Shown: positions 8,571 through 18,862 of the stretch, piece by piece | How the letters are laid out: each line of letters starts with the position of its first letter | Position numbering within the stretch: the stretch's first letter is position 1 | Source: Thermoplasma volcanium GSS1 | GTDB taxonomy: Archaea > Thermoplasmatota > Thermoplasmata > Thermoplasmatales > Thermoplasmataceae | Assembly (NCBI RefSeq): GCF_000011185.1 | Contig: NC_002689.2 | Span: 62,001-126,000, forward strand | Direction: 5' to 3' | DNA: 64,000 nucleotides | Made by a program: the position numbers and the translations under genes | The notes under the pieces: generated by a model | The model's input: only the letters and a program-made list of their open reading frames with translations | Databases searched by the model: none | What the model was told of the DNA's origin: nothing

Positions 8571-9521
8571 ATGGAAGAGCTACTTAATTCCGAAACAAAG
8601 CCCCCGGGGCGTACGCCCACAATAAAAGCGTATGCACTTGGGAAGGAGCTCCGTTTAAACAATCTTTTTTTGAAGTTTGAAGGAGCTAATGCAACTGGAA
8701 CGCAGAAGGATCGCATATCTGAAGCCCACGTTCTCAATGCAATAAGGGACGGCTATAATGGCATTGCTGTTGGCACATGTGGAAACTACGGGGCCTCAAT
8801 AGCTTACTATGCAAACCTTTACGGCATTAAGTCCTACATAGGTATGCCATCTGCATATACGCACGACCGCGAGGACTTCATGCTTTCTTCGAACGCTGAG
8901 ATACTATATTACAACGGGAAGTACGAGGAAACGGTATCCTTTATACATGATTATGCTACAGACAATAGCCTGTACGATGCCAGCCCTGGTTCGGATCACT
9001 CATACATCGATACAAAGATGTATGCAGGTATAGCATTTGAGATATACGAGGCGATATTAAAGGTACCTGACTATGTTATCGTTCCAGTGGGAAACGGCAC
9101 TACTCTCTCTGGCATATACGAGGGATTTCATCTTATGTACTTGAACGGCACAATCGACAGGATGCCGAGGATGGTAGGCGTCAGTACGCGTGGCGGCAAC
9201 CCGATAGTGTCCTCATGGAAGAGGGGCTATAAGAAGGTAGTCGATTTGGATCCAGCACGCATTAGGGAGACCGCTGTGAACGAACCTCTGGTATCTTACA
9301 GATCCTTTGATGGCGATAAGGCCCTAGCGGCAATAAGAGAAACGCATGGTAAGGCTCTTTATGTATCTGACGATGAAATGGTAAGGTTCTCAGAGCTTAT
9401 GTACAGGGAAGAGGGCCTTAACCCGCTTCCTGCTTCCGCTTCAGCTGTGGCCGCTCTGGTACACCTGCACTTAAATCCTGACGATTATGTTGTTTCTGTA
9501 ATAACGGGGAGGAGGATGTAA
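8571..9521 (+). CDS. Threonine-synthase-like PLP-dependent enzyme
   Basis: This 316-residue fold-type II PLP enzyme has the lysine motif KFEGANATGTQKDRISEAH, the substrate-binding turn GTCGNYGASIAYYA, and the phosphate-holding glycine-rich loop VPVGNGTTLSGIYEG. It is shorter than usual threonine synthases and lacks their long N-terminal extension. The reaction is therefore uncertain; a beta- or gamma-elimination or replacement is possible. It overlaps the next gene by one base (TAATG), so the two are translated together. No homoserine kinase or dehydrogenase is nearby, which speaks against a plain threonine pathway role. Confidence 0.75.
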   Translation: MEELLNSETKPPGRTPTIKAYALGKELRLNNLFLKFEGANATGTQKDRISEAHVLNAIRDGYNGIAVGTCGNYGASIAYYANLYGIKSYIGMPSAYTHDREDFMLSSNAEILYYNGKYEETVSFIHDYATDNSLYDASPGSDHSYIDTKMYAGIAFEIYEAILKVPDYVIVPVGNGTTLSGIYEGFHLMYLNGTIDRMPRMVGVSTRGGNPIVSSWKRGYKKVVDLDPARIRETAVNEPLVSYRSFDGDKALAAIRETHGKALYVSDDEMVRFSELMYREEGLNPLPASASAVAALVHLHLNPDDYVVSVITGRRM

Positions 9522-10555
9522 TGGAAAACGCAACAATACTTTCTGAAGGGGTGTTTGCAACTACTTACGGCAAGACTGCAAACGGTCTTGTCAGATACAG
9601 CAAGAGGTATCACATAACTTCTGTGATAGACTCAAGACTCGCTGGCCAGGATGCCGGTCAGGTGCTGATGCACAAGCCAAGCGGCATACCGATAATATCT
9701 AGTGTGGAAGAGGCCATTAATGGGCACGCAGAAACACTGATTGTCGGTATAGCCTCAGACGGGGGTGTCCTTCCTGAGAATTATAGACCTTACATACGCA
9801 CAGCACTTGGATATGGAATGAACATAGTTAGCGGCCTTCACGACTTCGTCAGCGATGATCCGGAGTTTGTAAAGATAGCAAGGAGAACCGGATCCAGGAT
9901 AACAGATGTAAGAAAGCTGTTCAAGGACAAAAAGTACTTCTTTACCGGGAACATAGAAAAGGTTAAGGCTAAGAAGATAGCGGTACTTGGTACAGATAGT
10001 GCAATAGGAAAGCGTACTACAGCCATTTATCTTAATAGAGCAATGAAAGCCATAGGGAAGAAGAGCGTCATGATAGGTACAGGTCAAACATCCTGGATGC
10101 AGGGCTTCAAGTACACTGTCGTAGTAGATGCGATAGTAAACGACTTTGTTGCAGGCGCTTTAGAGACAATAACCTACGAAGCCTGGGATTCTGAGAGGCC
10201 TGACTACATGTTCATAGAGGGTCAGGGCTCGGTACTGCATCCTGCATATCCTGGCAGCTTTGAGATCATAGGTGCCACTAGGCCAGATGCCATAATACTG
10301 CAGCATGCTCCTATGAGGAAGTACTTCGATGGCTTCCCGGGATACGAGATACCTCCATTAGAGAAGTATATAAAGATACTAGAGCTGCTGTCGAACAGAA
10401 AGGTCATAGCAATAGCCCTAAACACTGAGAATATGGACGAATCCATGGTCAAAGAGGAAAAGTCAAGGCTACAGGCTAAGTTTGGAATACCAGTGTTCGA
10501 TCCGCTGCAGAGGTTATCTACTGTTACTAGGGAAATAGACAGTTATAACATCTGA
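9521..10555 (+). CDS. DUF1611-family P-loop protein (DgcN-like)
   Basis: The 344-residue protein has two parts. Residues 1 to about 145 form a Rossmann-like domain with TLIVGIASDGGVLPENYR. The rest is a P-loop NTPase-like domain with VLGTDSAIGKRTTAIYLNRA, where GTDSAIGKRT is the Walker-A-like loop, and FIEGQGSVLHPAYPG as the conserved family block. Bacterial DUF1611 members (DgcN) have been linked to D-glutamate metabolism, but the archaeal function is unknown. It is coupled to the PLP enzyme upstream and sits 50 bases before a PP-loop protein. Confidence 0.75.
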   Translation: MENATILSEGVFATTYGKTANGLVRYSKRYHITSVIDSRLAGQDAGQVLMHKPSGIPIISSVEEAINGHAETLIVGIASDGGVLPENYRPYIRTALGYGMNIVSGLHDFVSDDPEFVKIARRTGSRITDVRKLFKDKKYFFTGNIEKVKAKKIAVLGTDSAIGKRTTAIYLNRAMKAIGKKSVMIGTGQTSWMQGFKYTVVVDAIVNDFVAGALETITYEAWDSERPDYMFIEGQGSVLHPAYPGSFEIIGATRPDAIILQHAPMRKYFDGFPGYEIPPLEKYIKILELLSNRKVIAIALNTENMDESMVKEEKSRLQAKFGIPVFDPLQRLSTVTREIDSYNI

Positions 10556-10594
10556 TTTTTAAATAAATTTTTTATTTATTTTATGTACAAAATA

Positions 10595-10602
10595 AAGGAG
10601 GT
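10595..10602 (+). promoter_or_regulatory. Strong Shine-Dalgarno site AAGGAGGT
   Basis: AAGGAGGT ends four bases before the ATG at 10606. It is a full match to the archaeal anti-SD and stronger than most sites in this window. It fixes the start of the PP-loop protein and suggests internal translation within a polycistronic message. Confidence 0.75.
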
Positions 10603-10605
10603 ATT

Positions 10606-12006
10606 ATGTTCTACTACGAGAGGGTAAATCAATTCGATACTATAGCAGTATCAGTAGACTCAGTGGATCGGAGAAGGATCAAGGGCACGATAGACCTAGA
10701 CGGCCTTAAGTTCATCATGTACTTCGACTATACTCAGGATGTGGACATTGATTACGATTTAGCGGGCATGATAATGACAATGCCTGTAATAAACTATGCA
10801 TACTTCGCCAAGAGAATAAAGCTTAACTTTCCAGTTTCGCTAAGTTTTTTAAAGCTTGTGAAGGAATTCATAAGGATAAACAATATAGAAACGTTCATAA
10901 ACAGTATAGTAAGGAGGCGGTACGAGTTCTTCCTAAAGGAGTATCTGCCTTCTGATGAAGAAATAACACAAGAAAACGCTGAAGGAAGGACAGAAGTCTT
11001 GGCAGATATTTCTGATGGCGATAAAAAGAAGCTTGAAGTTGACGATAGGAAGGTCATTGTCCTATCCTCTGGCGGAAAAGAAAGCCTGCTTACTTTTGGC
11101 ATACTGAAAGAGATAGGCGCAGTTGTTTACCCGGTTTTCTTTAACGAATCCGGAGCACACTGGAAAACCGCTAAAGTGGCCTATGATTACTTCTCCAGCA
11201 AATACGAAAATGTCCTTAGAGTTTGGTCCAATGTTGACAGGTTCTACTCGTTTGTGAATAGGCATCTTAAGATACTTGACCAAGACGAGATAAGGAGAAA
11301 AGCAGACAGCTATCCAGTTCAGATGTTCATATTCCCCGTCTACATATTTTCTGTTCTTCCTTATGTAATTAAGTACGGAATAGGCAACATAGCTTTGGGA
11401 GACGAACTTGACGATCCAATTTATGAGGAGCCATACCATGGAATAAAGCACTACTATGGTGTCTACGACCAGACAAACGACTTCAATCTCACGCTCACTT
11501 CATTTCTTAGAGAGTATGGTATACATTGCAAGGTTTTTTCTGCGGTATATCCTATATTCGGTACGCTTGTTGAAAAGATCCTAGTGCAAAGATACAATGA
11601 TCTATTCCGCGTGCAGAGGTCTTGCCACCTTTGCCATTATGAAGGGGGAGACGTAAAGCCATGCGGCACTTGCAGCAAATGCTTGGGTGTACTTCTCTTC
11701 ATGTTAAACGCAGAAGCCGATCCAACAGAAGCAGGGTATAGCATCGAACATGTCAAGCAACTAGAGGATAACGTAAATTCAGCTTCTATGAGGTTAGACC
11801 CTGACGAACTAGAATACTTAAAAGCCAAGGTTTTCGAAGGGAGAAGGATAAATAGTCACATCGAGGGCATCCATCAGCTGCCCGGTGAAAATAGTGCCTT
11901 CTCGCTTGTGCCTGAACGTTTCAGAGATGGCGTTAGATCAATCGTCTCAAAATACAGCACTGGTTTCTACAAGTTTGTTGGTTCAGAGTGGGTTAAAATA
12001 GATTAG
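10606..12006 (+). CDS. PP-loop ATP-pyrophosphatase-superfamily protein, possibly MurL-like
   Basis: The 466-residue protein has an N-terminal domain of about 140 residues without a recognised motif, followed by a PP-loop (VIVLSSGGKESLLTFGIL). This loop is the ATP-adenylating signature of the QueC/ThiI/MurL superfamily. Near the C-terminus it has four paired cysteines (CHLCHYEGGDVKPCGTCSKC) that look like a zinc site. The combination recalls MurL, a glutamate-epimerising enzyme of bacteria. Thermoplasma has no peptidoglycan, so the substrate would have to differ. Its place behind a PLP enzyme and DUF1611 suggests one pathway around an unusual amino acid or its activated form. That is inference. 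Confidence 0.6.
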   Translation: MFYYERVNQFDTIAVSVDSVDRRRIKGTIDLDGLKFIMYFDYTQDVDIDYDLAGMIMTMPVINYAYFAKRIKLNFPVSLSFLKLVKEFIRINNIETFINSIVRRRYEFFLKEYLPSDEEITQENAEGRTEVLADISDGDKKKLEVDDRKVIVLSSGGKESLLTFGILKEIGAVVYPVFFNESGAHWKTAKVAYDYFSSKYENVLRVWSNVDRFYSFVNRHLKILDQDEIRRKADSYPVQMFIFPVYIFSVLPYVIKYGIGNIALGDELDDPIYEEPYHGIKHYYGVYDQTNDFNLTLTSFLREYGIHCKVFSAVYPIFGTLVEKILVQRYNDLFRVQRSCHLCHYEGGDVKPCGTCSKCLGVLLFMLNAEADPTEAGYSIEHVKQLEDNVNSASMRLDPDELEYLKAKVFEGRRINSHIEGIHQLPGENSAFSLVPERFRDGVRSIVSKYSTGFYKFVGSEWVKID

Positions 12007-12055
12007 TAAATTAAGAAAGAATTAAACCTTATTCACTTAGTAAGGATCACACCAT

Positions 12056-13852
<1,797 letters not shown>

Positions 13853-13866
13853 CTATAAATTTTTGG

Positions 13867-14361
13867 CTAGCCGAAATAAGACTCTTCGATCTTTTTGATC
13901 TCAGATCTATCGGCAGTAGAATACTCATTAAGGGGGTTTTCATTCAACTTTATGAAGTTAAGTCCCCATGAAAACTTGGAGAGGAGAGCATACGCAGTAT
14001 CCCAGTATCCAATTATGTAAAGCGCTGCGGCGGTAGCTTCAACAGAAGATAGTATGCCTATTTTTCCATAGTTCACAGGATTTGCAGCAAGCAATGCAGG
14101 CAGTCTCCTCTCAATCCTAAACTTGAGGCTTTTTATACTGTCGATCTTGTTCCATGATCCTTCTATAACACAGAGCCCATATTTTTCATACAAGACAGCG
14201 TCTTCTCTGGACAAGAAGATGTCTGCATAAGGTGTTAGGACGAGTTTAAGTCCTACGCCCTTTATGTCGACCCGCTTAGCCAATCCGAACCTCTCAAGTT
14301 TTCGCATTGTAGCCTTTTTTGGGTCATCCTGCCTGAGGTAAAGGTAATAGATTCCGGTCAT
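13867..14361 (-). CDS. tsr3: Tsr3-type rRNA aminocarboxypropyltransferase (DUF367)
   Basis: Tsr3 transfers the 3-amino-3-carboxypropyl group of SAM to a hypermodified uridine of the small-subunit rRNA, late in ribosome assembly. The 164-residue protein shows the family blocks LVLTPYADIFLSREDA, VIEGSWNKID, the RRLPALLAANPVNYGK motif and SSVEATAAALYIIGY, and ends with LLSKFSWGLNFIKLN. Its ATG overlaps the stop of dtdA by four bases, so the two quality-control genes form an operon. Confidence 0.9.
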   Translation of the reverse strand: MTGIYYLYLRQDDPKKATMRKLERFGLAKRVDIKGVGLKLVLTPYADIFLSREDAVLYEKYGLCVIEGSWNKIDSIKSLKFRIERRLPALLAANPVNYGKIGILSSVEATAAALYIIGYWDTAYALLSKFSWGLNFIKLNENPLNEYSTADRSEIKKIEESYFG

Positions 14362-15128
14362 ATCATTATGAGTTCTAGCCCTAGATCATCGGAGATAGAT
14401 TTAACCATATCACGCACGCGACTTCTTGTCCCCTTCCTGTCAACAAGGAATCCCTTACAACTGGGCGTTTTTTCCACCGCATCCTTTATCTGCCATTCCT
14501 CAAGATCATCATGGTCATGTTTCGATATTATGTGTCCGATATTGATCTCGTTTCTCCTAAAGTATTCTAATATCTTAGGTGCGTAATGACCACCCCCTAC
14601 AGCAACGAAGTTTGGGAAATCCTTCGCATCAGGATTAATTACAGCATCGACAGCAGTCTTCTTTGCATCATCATCTGTCCATTCGTTCTCTGTGGTTCCG
14701 ATTTCTACGTAATAGTTGGGCAGGTCAAATATGGGCCCATGGTGTGTAGCCTCGAATGTCACCTGAAATTTTGTCCCAGAATAAGATTCAAGCATCTGCC
14801 TCAGCGTTCCAGACATATACTTTGGGCAAGATACGTTTATAGTTTTAGGCCTTCCTCCGAGGTCTGCTTTCGGACCGAAATTGCCAGTTGGGTGAGCAGT
14901 TAGGGACTTTATATCCGCTGCTGAGGAGTGCCTAGATAGGACAACCGCATATTCATAATTATTTCCTAGGTTCATGTCATGGAATATGTGCCTATCTTCT
15001 ATCACAAATATTTCGAAGTCTTTTACAAAACGCCTGCCGCTATTTTCCTTTATATCGTAGTTGTCCTCTAGGTAGGATAGCATTTGCATGCTTGCTGGAT
15101 CAGACTTGGAAGCGATAAGCACTTTCAT
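14358..15128 (-). CDS. dtdA: D-aminoacyl-tRNA deacylase, archaeal DtdA/GEK1 type
   Basis: This enzyme hydrolyses D-amino acids mischarged onto tRNA. At 256 residues it fits the archaeal and plant DTD2 family. Characteristic segments are VVLSRHSSAADIKSLTAHPTGNFG, FEATHHGPIFDLPNYYVEIG and FVAVGGGHYAPK, followed by the C-terminal SKHDHDDLEEWQIKDA. The conserved histidines of HHGP and GGGHYAP are probable zinc ligands. It is translationally coupled to tsr3. Confidence 0.93.
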   Translation of the reverse strand: MKVLIASKSDPASMQMLSYLEDNYDIKENSGRRFVKDFEIFVIEDRHIFHDMNLGNNYEYAVVLSRHSSAADIKSLTAHPTGNFGPKADLGGRPKTINVSCPKYMSGTLRQMLESYSGTKFQVTFEATHHGPIFDLPNYYVEIGTTENEWTDDDAKKTAVDAVINPDAKDFPNFVAVGGGHYAPKILEYFRRNEINIGHIISKHDHDDLEEWQIKDAVEKTPSCKGFLVDRKGTRSRVRDMVKSISDDLGLELIMI

Positions 15129-15158
15129 GCTAAGGTGTATGCATACAGGGTTAATACA

Positions 15159-16166
15159 CTATTCACTGGAGGACATAAAGTTATCAAGTGCATTCAAAAA
15201 TGCGTTATTCTGAGATCTCGTTTTTATTGCAAGCCTCACAAGGCATCTTCCGACATAATCGTAATCATCTAGCAGTCTTACAAGTATGCCTTTCGACAGC
15301 ATGAAATTGTAAAATTCATCCGTTCTAGGCATGGATATAACTATGTAATTTGCAGACGGATTCCCTATTACCTTTATTCCTCTTGCCTTAAGTTCGGATA
15401 TTAAGTATTCTCTCTCACCGTTTACTAGTGCTACAGAATTCTTAGCTACTTCGTTAATGTCTATTGAACGTATAAAATCAATGGCTGGCTGGCAGATAGA
15501 CCATGGCTCCATTGCTTTTCGAAAAAGATCAGCCTCATGCCTTTCCATTATGAGATATCCAGCCCTCAGTGAAGGTATAGCTAATATCTTTGTTAATGAT
15601 CTGCCAATCGTGACATTAAAGTATGATCTTGATGATTGTACGATGCTTTCAGCATAATTTGGAACAAAGTCCATAAATGCGCCGTCTAAAAAAACTCTGC
15701 GCCCGCGCTTTTCTTCTATTTCGAAGACCGTTTCTAGGGTACTTTCAGGGAAAAGTTCTCCGAATGGATTGGACGGAGATGTTATGAAAAGTGCATCGTG
15801 ATCGAAATTTTTTAGTATCAACGGATCTTTCTCAATTATATACGATGGAATAGCAGAAAACCTCAGGTGCCTATCCTCTGCTATGCCCTTGTACTCTGAA
15901 AAATTTGGCATTGCTATTATTGGCTTTTTTACTTGGTAAAATTCGAAGTATTTGTATATTAAATGTGTTAGGCCTGGGCCTATAACTATGCCCATGTTTG
16001 TTGACTTTGTGTAAACCCTTAACTTTTCCTCTATGTCTGTGTAGCTTATCTCCGGGTAGAGGGAATACTTGCCCAAATCAAGAAAAGGATTCACGTTGGA
16101 GCTCATGTCTGTGATACGATCGTAGTTTGGTGATACTTTGTACACGTCCCCTCCATGGCTTCTCAT
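15159..16166 (-). CDS. CobD/HisC-like PLP aminotransferase-fold enzyme
   Basis: The 335-residue fold-type I PLP protein begins MRSHGGDVYKVSPNYDRIT, followed by DMSSNVNPFLDLG, as threonine-phosphate decarboxylases (CobD) do. Its PLP lysine sits in the motif GRSLTKILAIPSLRAGYL, and NPSNPFGELFPE-type cofactor contacts are present (SPSNPFGELFPES). CobD would supply aminopropanol phosphate for the nucleotide loop of cobalamin. No other cobalamin synthesis gene is next to it, so histidinol-phosphate or another aminotransferase activity remains possible. Confidence 0.65.
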   Translation of the reverse strand: MRSHGGDVYKVSPNYDRITDMSSNVNPFLDLGKYSLYPEISYTDIEEKLRVYTKSTNMGIVIGPGLTHLIYKYFEFYQVKKPIIAMPNFSEYKGIAEDRHLRFSAIPSYIIEKDPLILKNFDHDALFITSPSNPFGELFPESTLETVFEIEEKRGRRVFLDGAFMDFVPNYAESIVQSSRSYFNVTIGRSLTKILAIPSLRAGYLIMERHEADLFRKAMEPWSICQPAIDFIRSIDINEVAKNSVALVNGEREYLISELKARGIKVIGNPSANYIVISMPRTDEFYNFMLSKGILVRLLDDYDYVGRCLVRLAIKTRSQNNAFLNALDNFMSSSE

Positions 16167-16296
16167 ACGGGTATATTTCCGACAAGTTATTGAAGCTTGA
16201 TAGTTATCATTCTACGGAAACATTTTTTAAGGGCGATGCGAAATCTATATATCCTTCACATAAATAAAGGATTGAATTCTACAATGAAGTGTGACT

Positions 16297-17184
16297 ATGA
16301 CGGATCTTCTCCAGGAATTTGAAGAAAAAAGAGATCTTCTGAAAAAAGCCGTAGAAGAGCATATAAAGAAGAGAGATGAGGCTGCGCAACAAAGCCGAAG
16401 CTATGCAGAGCAAAGGGATCAGCTTAACGCAAAAGTACATGAGATGCGGGAGCAGGTAAAGGAAAAGATATCCCAGAAGAATGCCCTGATAGAAGAGGTT
16501 CAGAAAGTCAGGGCGGAAAAGGAAGAGCATTTTAAAAAGCTCTCGGATCTCAGGAAGGATTACAAGAAGCTTTCGGAGGAATCAAATTATACTAACATTA
16601 GCCAAAGAGAGATAAAGGCAAAAGAAAAGGAGCTTCAAAAGCTTATAACTAAACAGCAGACAATGCAGTTGACAAAGGCTGAAGAGGATAAGATAGTATC
16701 AGAGATCAAGAAGCTTAACAACGAAATAAAAAAGATGAAAGAAGACCGTACCAAACAACTGAACGAAAATGAAAAGGTTAAGGAACTGCTTGCAGAGATA
16801 GACAAAGAAAAAACAATAGCAAGGGATCTCAAAAAGAAAGCTGAAGAGATTTCGAATAAAATATCTGAGATAAGCAACGATATTAACAAGTCACTTCAAG
16901 ATCTAGATGAGGTCCGGAAGAAAGCAGATGAAATGCATGAAATGGCTGTAAAGTATGGCAAGGAGTCTGAACAGGAACACGAAGCGTTTATACAAGCTAA
17001 GAACGATCTCAGGGATTTAGAGAAGGTTATAGCAGGCCTCAGGACTAAAAAGAGAGCAACAAAGAAGAAGGAGAAAGACGACGAACTTCAGCAGAAGGCT
17101 GAGGTGCTCTTTGAAAAATTCAAGAATGGAGAGGAACTCACAACCGACGATCTTCTGATACTTCAGAAGGCGGGGTTCCTGTGA
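16297..17184 (+). CDS. Archaeal coiled-coil protein (COG1340-like)
   Basis: About 260 of its 295 residues form a continuous, highly charged heptad-like coiled coil rich in Lys and Glu. A short folded C-terminus follows (KFKNGEELTTDDLLILQKAGFL). This tail and the overall layout match a conserved archaeal family of unknown function, so a structural or scaffold role is only a guess. ATG 16297 is preferred to GTG 16291 because GTGTGA lies just before it. It ends one base before a small membrane-protein gene with which it is surely co-transcribed. Confidence 0.7.
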   Translation: MTDLLQEFEEKRDLLKKAVEEHIKKRDEAAQQSRSYAEQRDQLNAKVHEMREQVKEKISQKNALIEEVQKVRAEKEEHFKKLSDLRKDYKKLSEESNYTNISQREIKAKEKELQKLITKQQTMQLTKAEEDKIVSEIKKLNNEIKKMKEDRTKQLNENEKVKELLAEIDKEKTIARDLKKKAEEISNKISEISNDINKSLQDLDEVRKKADEMHEMAVKYGKESEQEHEAFIQAKNDLRDLEKVIAGLRTKKRATKKKEKDDELQQKAEVLFEKFKNGEELTTDDLLILQKAGFL

Positions 17185-17185
17185 G

Positions 17186-17590
17186 ATGAATCTCTTTAGG
17201 CTAGGTTACATACTTATCATAATTGGTGTTATTGCCCTAGTTGGCCTGGCTGCATTAGGTCAGGCCCATTTTGCACTTTTTGTTATTTTCCCGGTAATAT
17301 ACGGCACCGGTCTCTCCGTGATACCATTCCTCATAATATTCTTGGGAATAGTTATCATGTTCTTTGCCCCTTTTACAATGGGCGGGCGATACGAATACAA
17401 GGAACCACAAGACTACGTGAATAAAATGGAAGAAGAACAGGAGGAAAAGAGAAAATCCTCCTTTGGTGGCCTCATAATGATAGGCCCAATACCTATCATA
17501 TTTGGAAACAACAAGACTATAGTCTATGTATCGATAGCCATAGCCATACTCATATTGCTAGTTTTCATCCTGTATTATTTCGGAAGATAG
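17186..17590 (+). CDS. DUF131 small membrane protein
   Basis: The 134-residue protein has two hydrophobic segments near the N-terminus (about residues 5-26 and 42-66) and one at the end (about 112-131). Between them is a charged cytoplasmic stretch and the block GGLIMIGPIPIIFGNN, which is the hallmark of the archaeal DUF131 family. The function is unknown. Its last 33 bases overlap the end of the convergent nucleotidyltransferase gene. Confidence 0.75.
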   Translation: MNLFRLGYILIIIGVIALVGLAALGQAHFALFVIFPVIYGTGLSVIPFLIIFLGIVIMFFAPFTMGGRYEYKEPQDYVNKMEEEQEEKRKSSFGGLIMIGPIPIIFGNNKTIVYVSIAIAILILLVFILYYFGR

Positions 17591-18637
17591 GGCCACATCA
17601 AATACCCTGGAGCCTTTTTGCAGGTTTAATTTTTGGGAAAGTACGCTATTTCTAATCTCACAGGCCTCACCTATGACCGTGTTCTGCATTATAACCGAAT
17701 CGGATATTTTTGATCCATCCAGTATTCTGCAAGATGACATTATCACCGAGTTCTTTATCTCCACATCATTGCCTATTTGAACTCCTTCGTATATAGTCGA
17801 AGAGTCTATGGACGATCCCTTGCCTATGGCTACCCCTTCTCCAATGTAAGTCGGGCCGCTTACGTTAACGCCATCCGGTATTCTTGCCTTTAATATCATC
17901 CTGCTGCCATTTATATTCCTATCGCCGTATTTATCAACCATTATCTGGTTTGCTTTTATAAGATCCCCTGGCCTGCCCGCATCTAACCAGACGCCATTTA
18001 TTTCGTAAGTATATATCTTGATGCCATTCGCCATAGCCTTTGGAAATAGATCCTTGGCAAAGTCAAACTGTACGCCCTTTGGTATGTATTCCAATACAGA
18101 TGGTTCGATCACATAAACACCTGCGTTTATGGTATTCGAAAAAGTTTCTGACTTCTTTGGCTTTTCAAGGAACCTTTTGACATAGCCTTCATCGTCAACT
18201 TCAGCTATGCCAAACTGGGACGGATCATCAACCCTAGTAAGGGCGATTGTTATGTTAGCCCCCCTCTTCTTGTGCTCCTCTATCATCTTAGAGACGTCGA
18301 AATCGATAAGTATGTCACCGCTTCCAACGACAAAAGTGTCGTCTATGAAGTTCTCTGCCAATTTAACACCACCTGCTGTTCCTGCGGGATCTTTCTCCAC
18401 TGAAAACAATATATTCTGGTCGGAGAATTTGTTTTCTAGTACGCCCTTTATAAGCGCTTCGAACTTATATCCAGTTGTTATTATTATGTCCTTGACACCT
18501 GCGTTATAGAATGAATCTAATATGTAGGATATCACCGGTTTTCCTGCCACCGGAACGAGAGGTTTTGGTATCGAATATGTAATGGGCCTAAGCCTTGTGC
18601 CCTTGCCACCTGCCATCAGAACTCCCTTGACGGTCAT
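17558..18637 (-). CDS. Sugar-phosphate nucleotidyltransferase with left-handed beta-helix
   Basis: The 359-residue enzyme should join a hexose-1-phosphate to an NTP. The N-terminal Rossmann-like domain (to about residue 235) starts with the signature GVLMAGGKGTRLRPITYSIP followed by KPLVPVAGKP. It contains the metal-binding DILIDFD-type segment and NAGVYVIEP. The C-terminal third has hexapeptide repeats (about 250-350) forming a beta-helix. The family includes glucose-1-phosphate thymidylyl/uridylyl and mannose-1-phosphate guanylyltransferases, and the base and sugar cannot be chosen here. It probably serves glycolipid or glycoprotein synthesis in this wall-less cell. Confidence 0.85.
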   Translation of the reverse strand: MTVKGVLMAGGKGTRLRPITYSIPKPLVPVAGKPVISYILDSFYNAGVKDIIITTGYKFEALIKGVLENKFSDQNILFSVEKDPAGTAGGVKLAENFIDDTFVVGSGDILIDFDVSKMIEEHKKRGANITIALTRVDDPSQFGIAEVDDEGYVKRFLEKPKKSETFSNTINAGVYVIEPSVLEYIPKGVQFDFAKDLFPKAMANGIKIYTYEINGVWLDAGRPGDLIKANQIMVDKYGDRNINGSRMILKARIPDGVNVSGPTYIGEGVAIGKGSSIDSSTIYEGVQIGNDVEIKNSVIMSSCRILDGSKISDSVIMQNTVIGEACEIRNSVLSQKLNLQKGSRVFDVALSSEIIQDEN

Positions 18638-18862
18638 ATATTCCGTAACTGGTGATTAGATATATTCTTATTCCAGAGTTAAAATTCTGATGTTTAACTA
18701 GAATAAACTGATCTGATTTACTCTTTTATAAATTCGCTATCCATATTAATGAAATTTACAATCGCAAATTTAACTTATTCCACTATGCGTTTTTCTTGTA
18801 TTGAGCATGCAAAAAATAATATTTATTGATAAAAATTAAAATTATAATAATACTTAATTTAT

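Noticed and set aside
17558-17590. The 33-base convergent overlap as a regulatory antisense element
   Set aside because: Short 3' overlaps are common in compact archaeal genomes, and nothing more in the sequence supports regulation.
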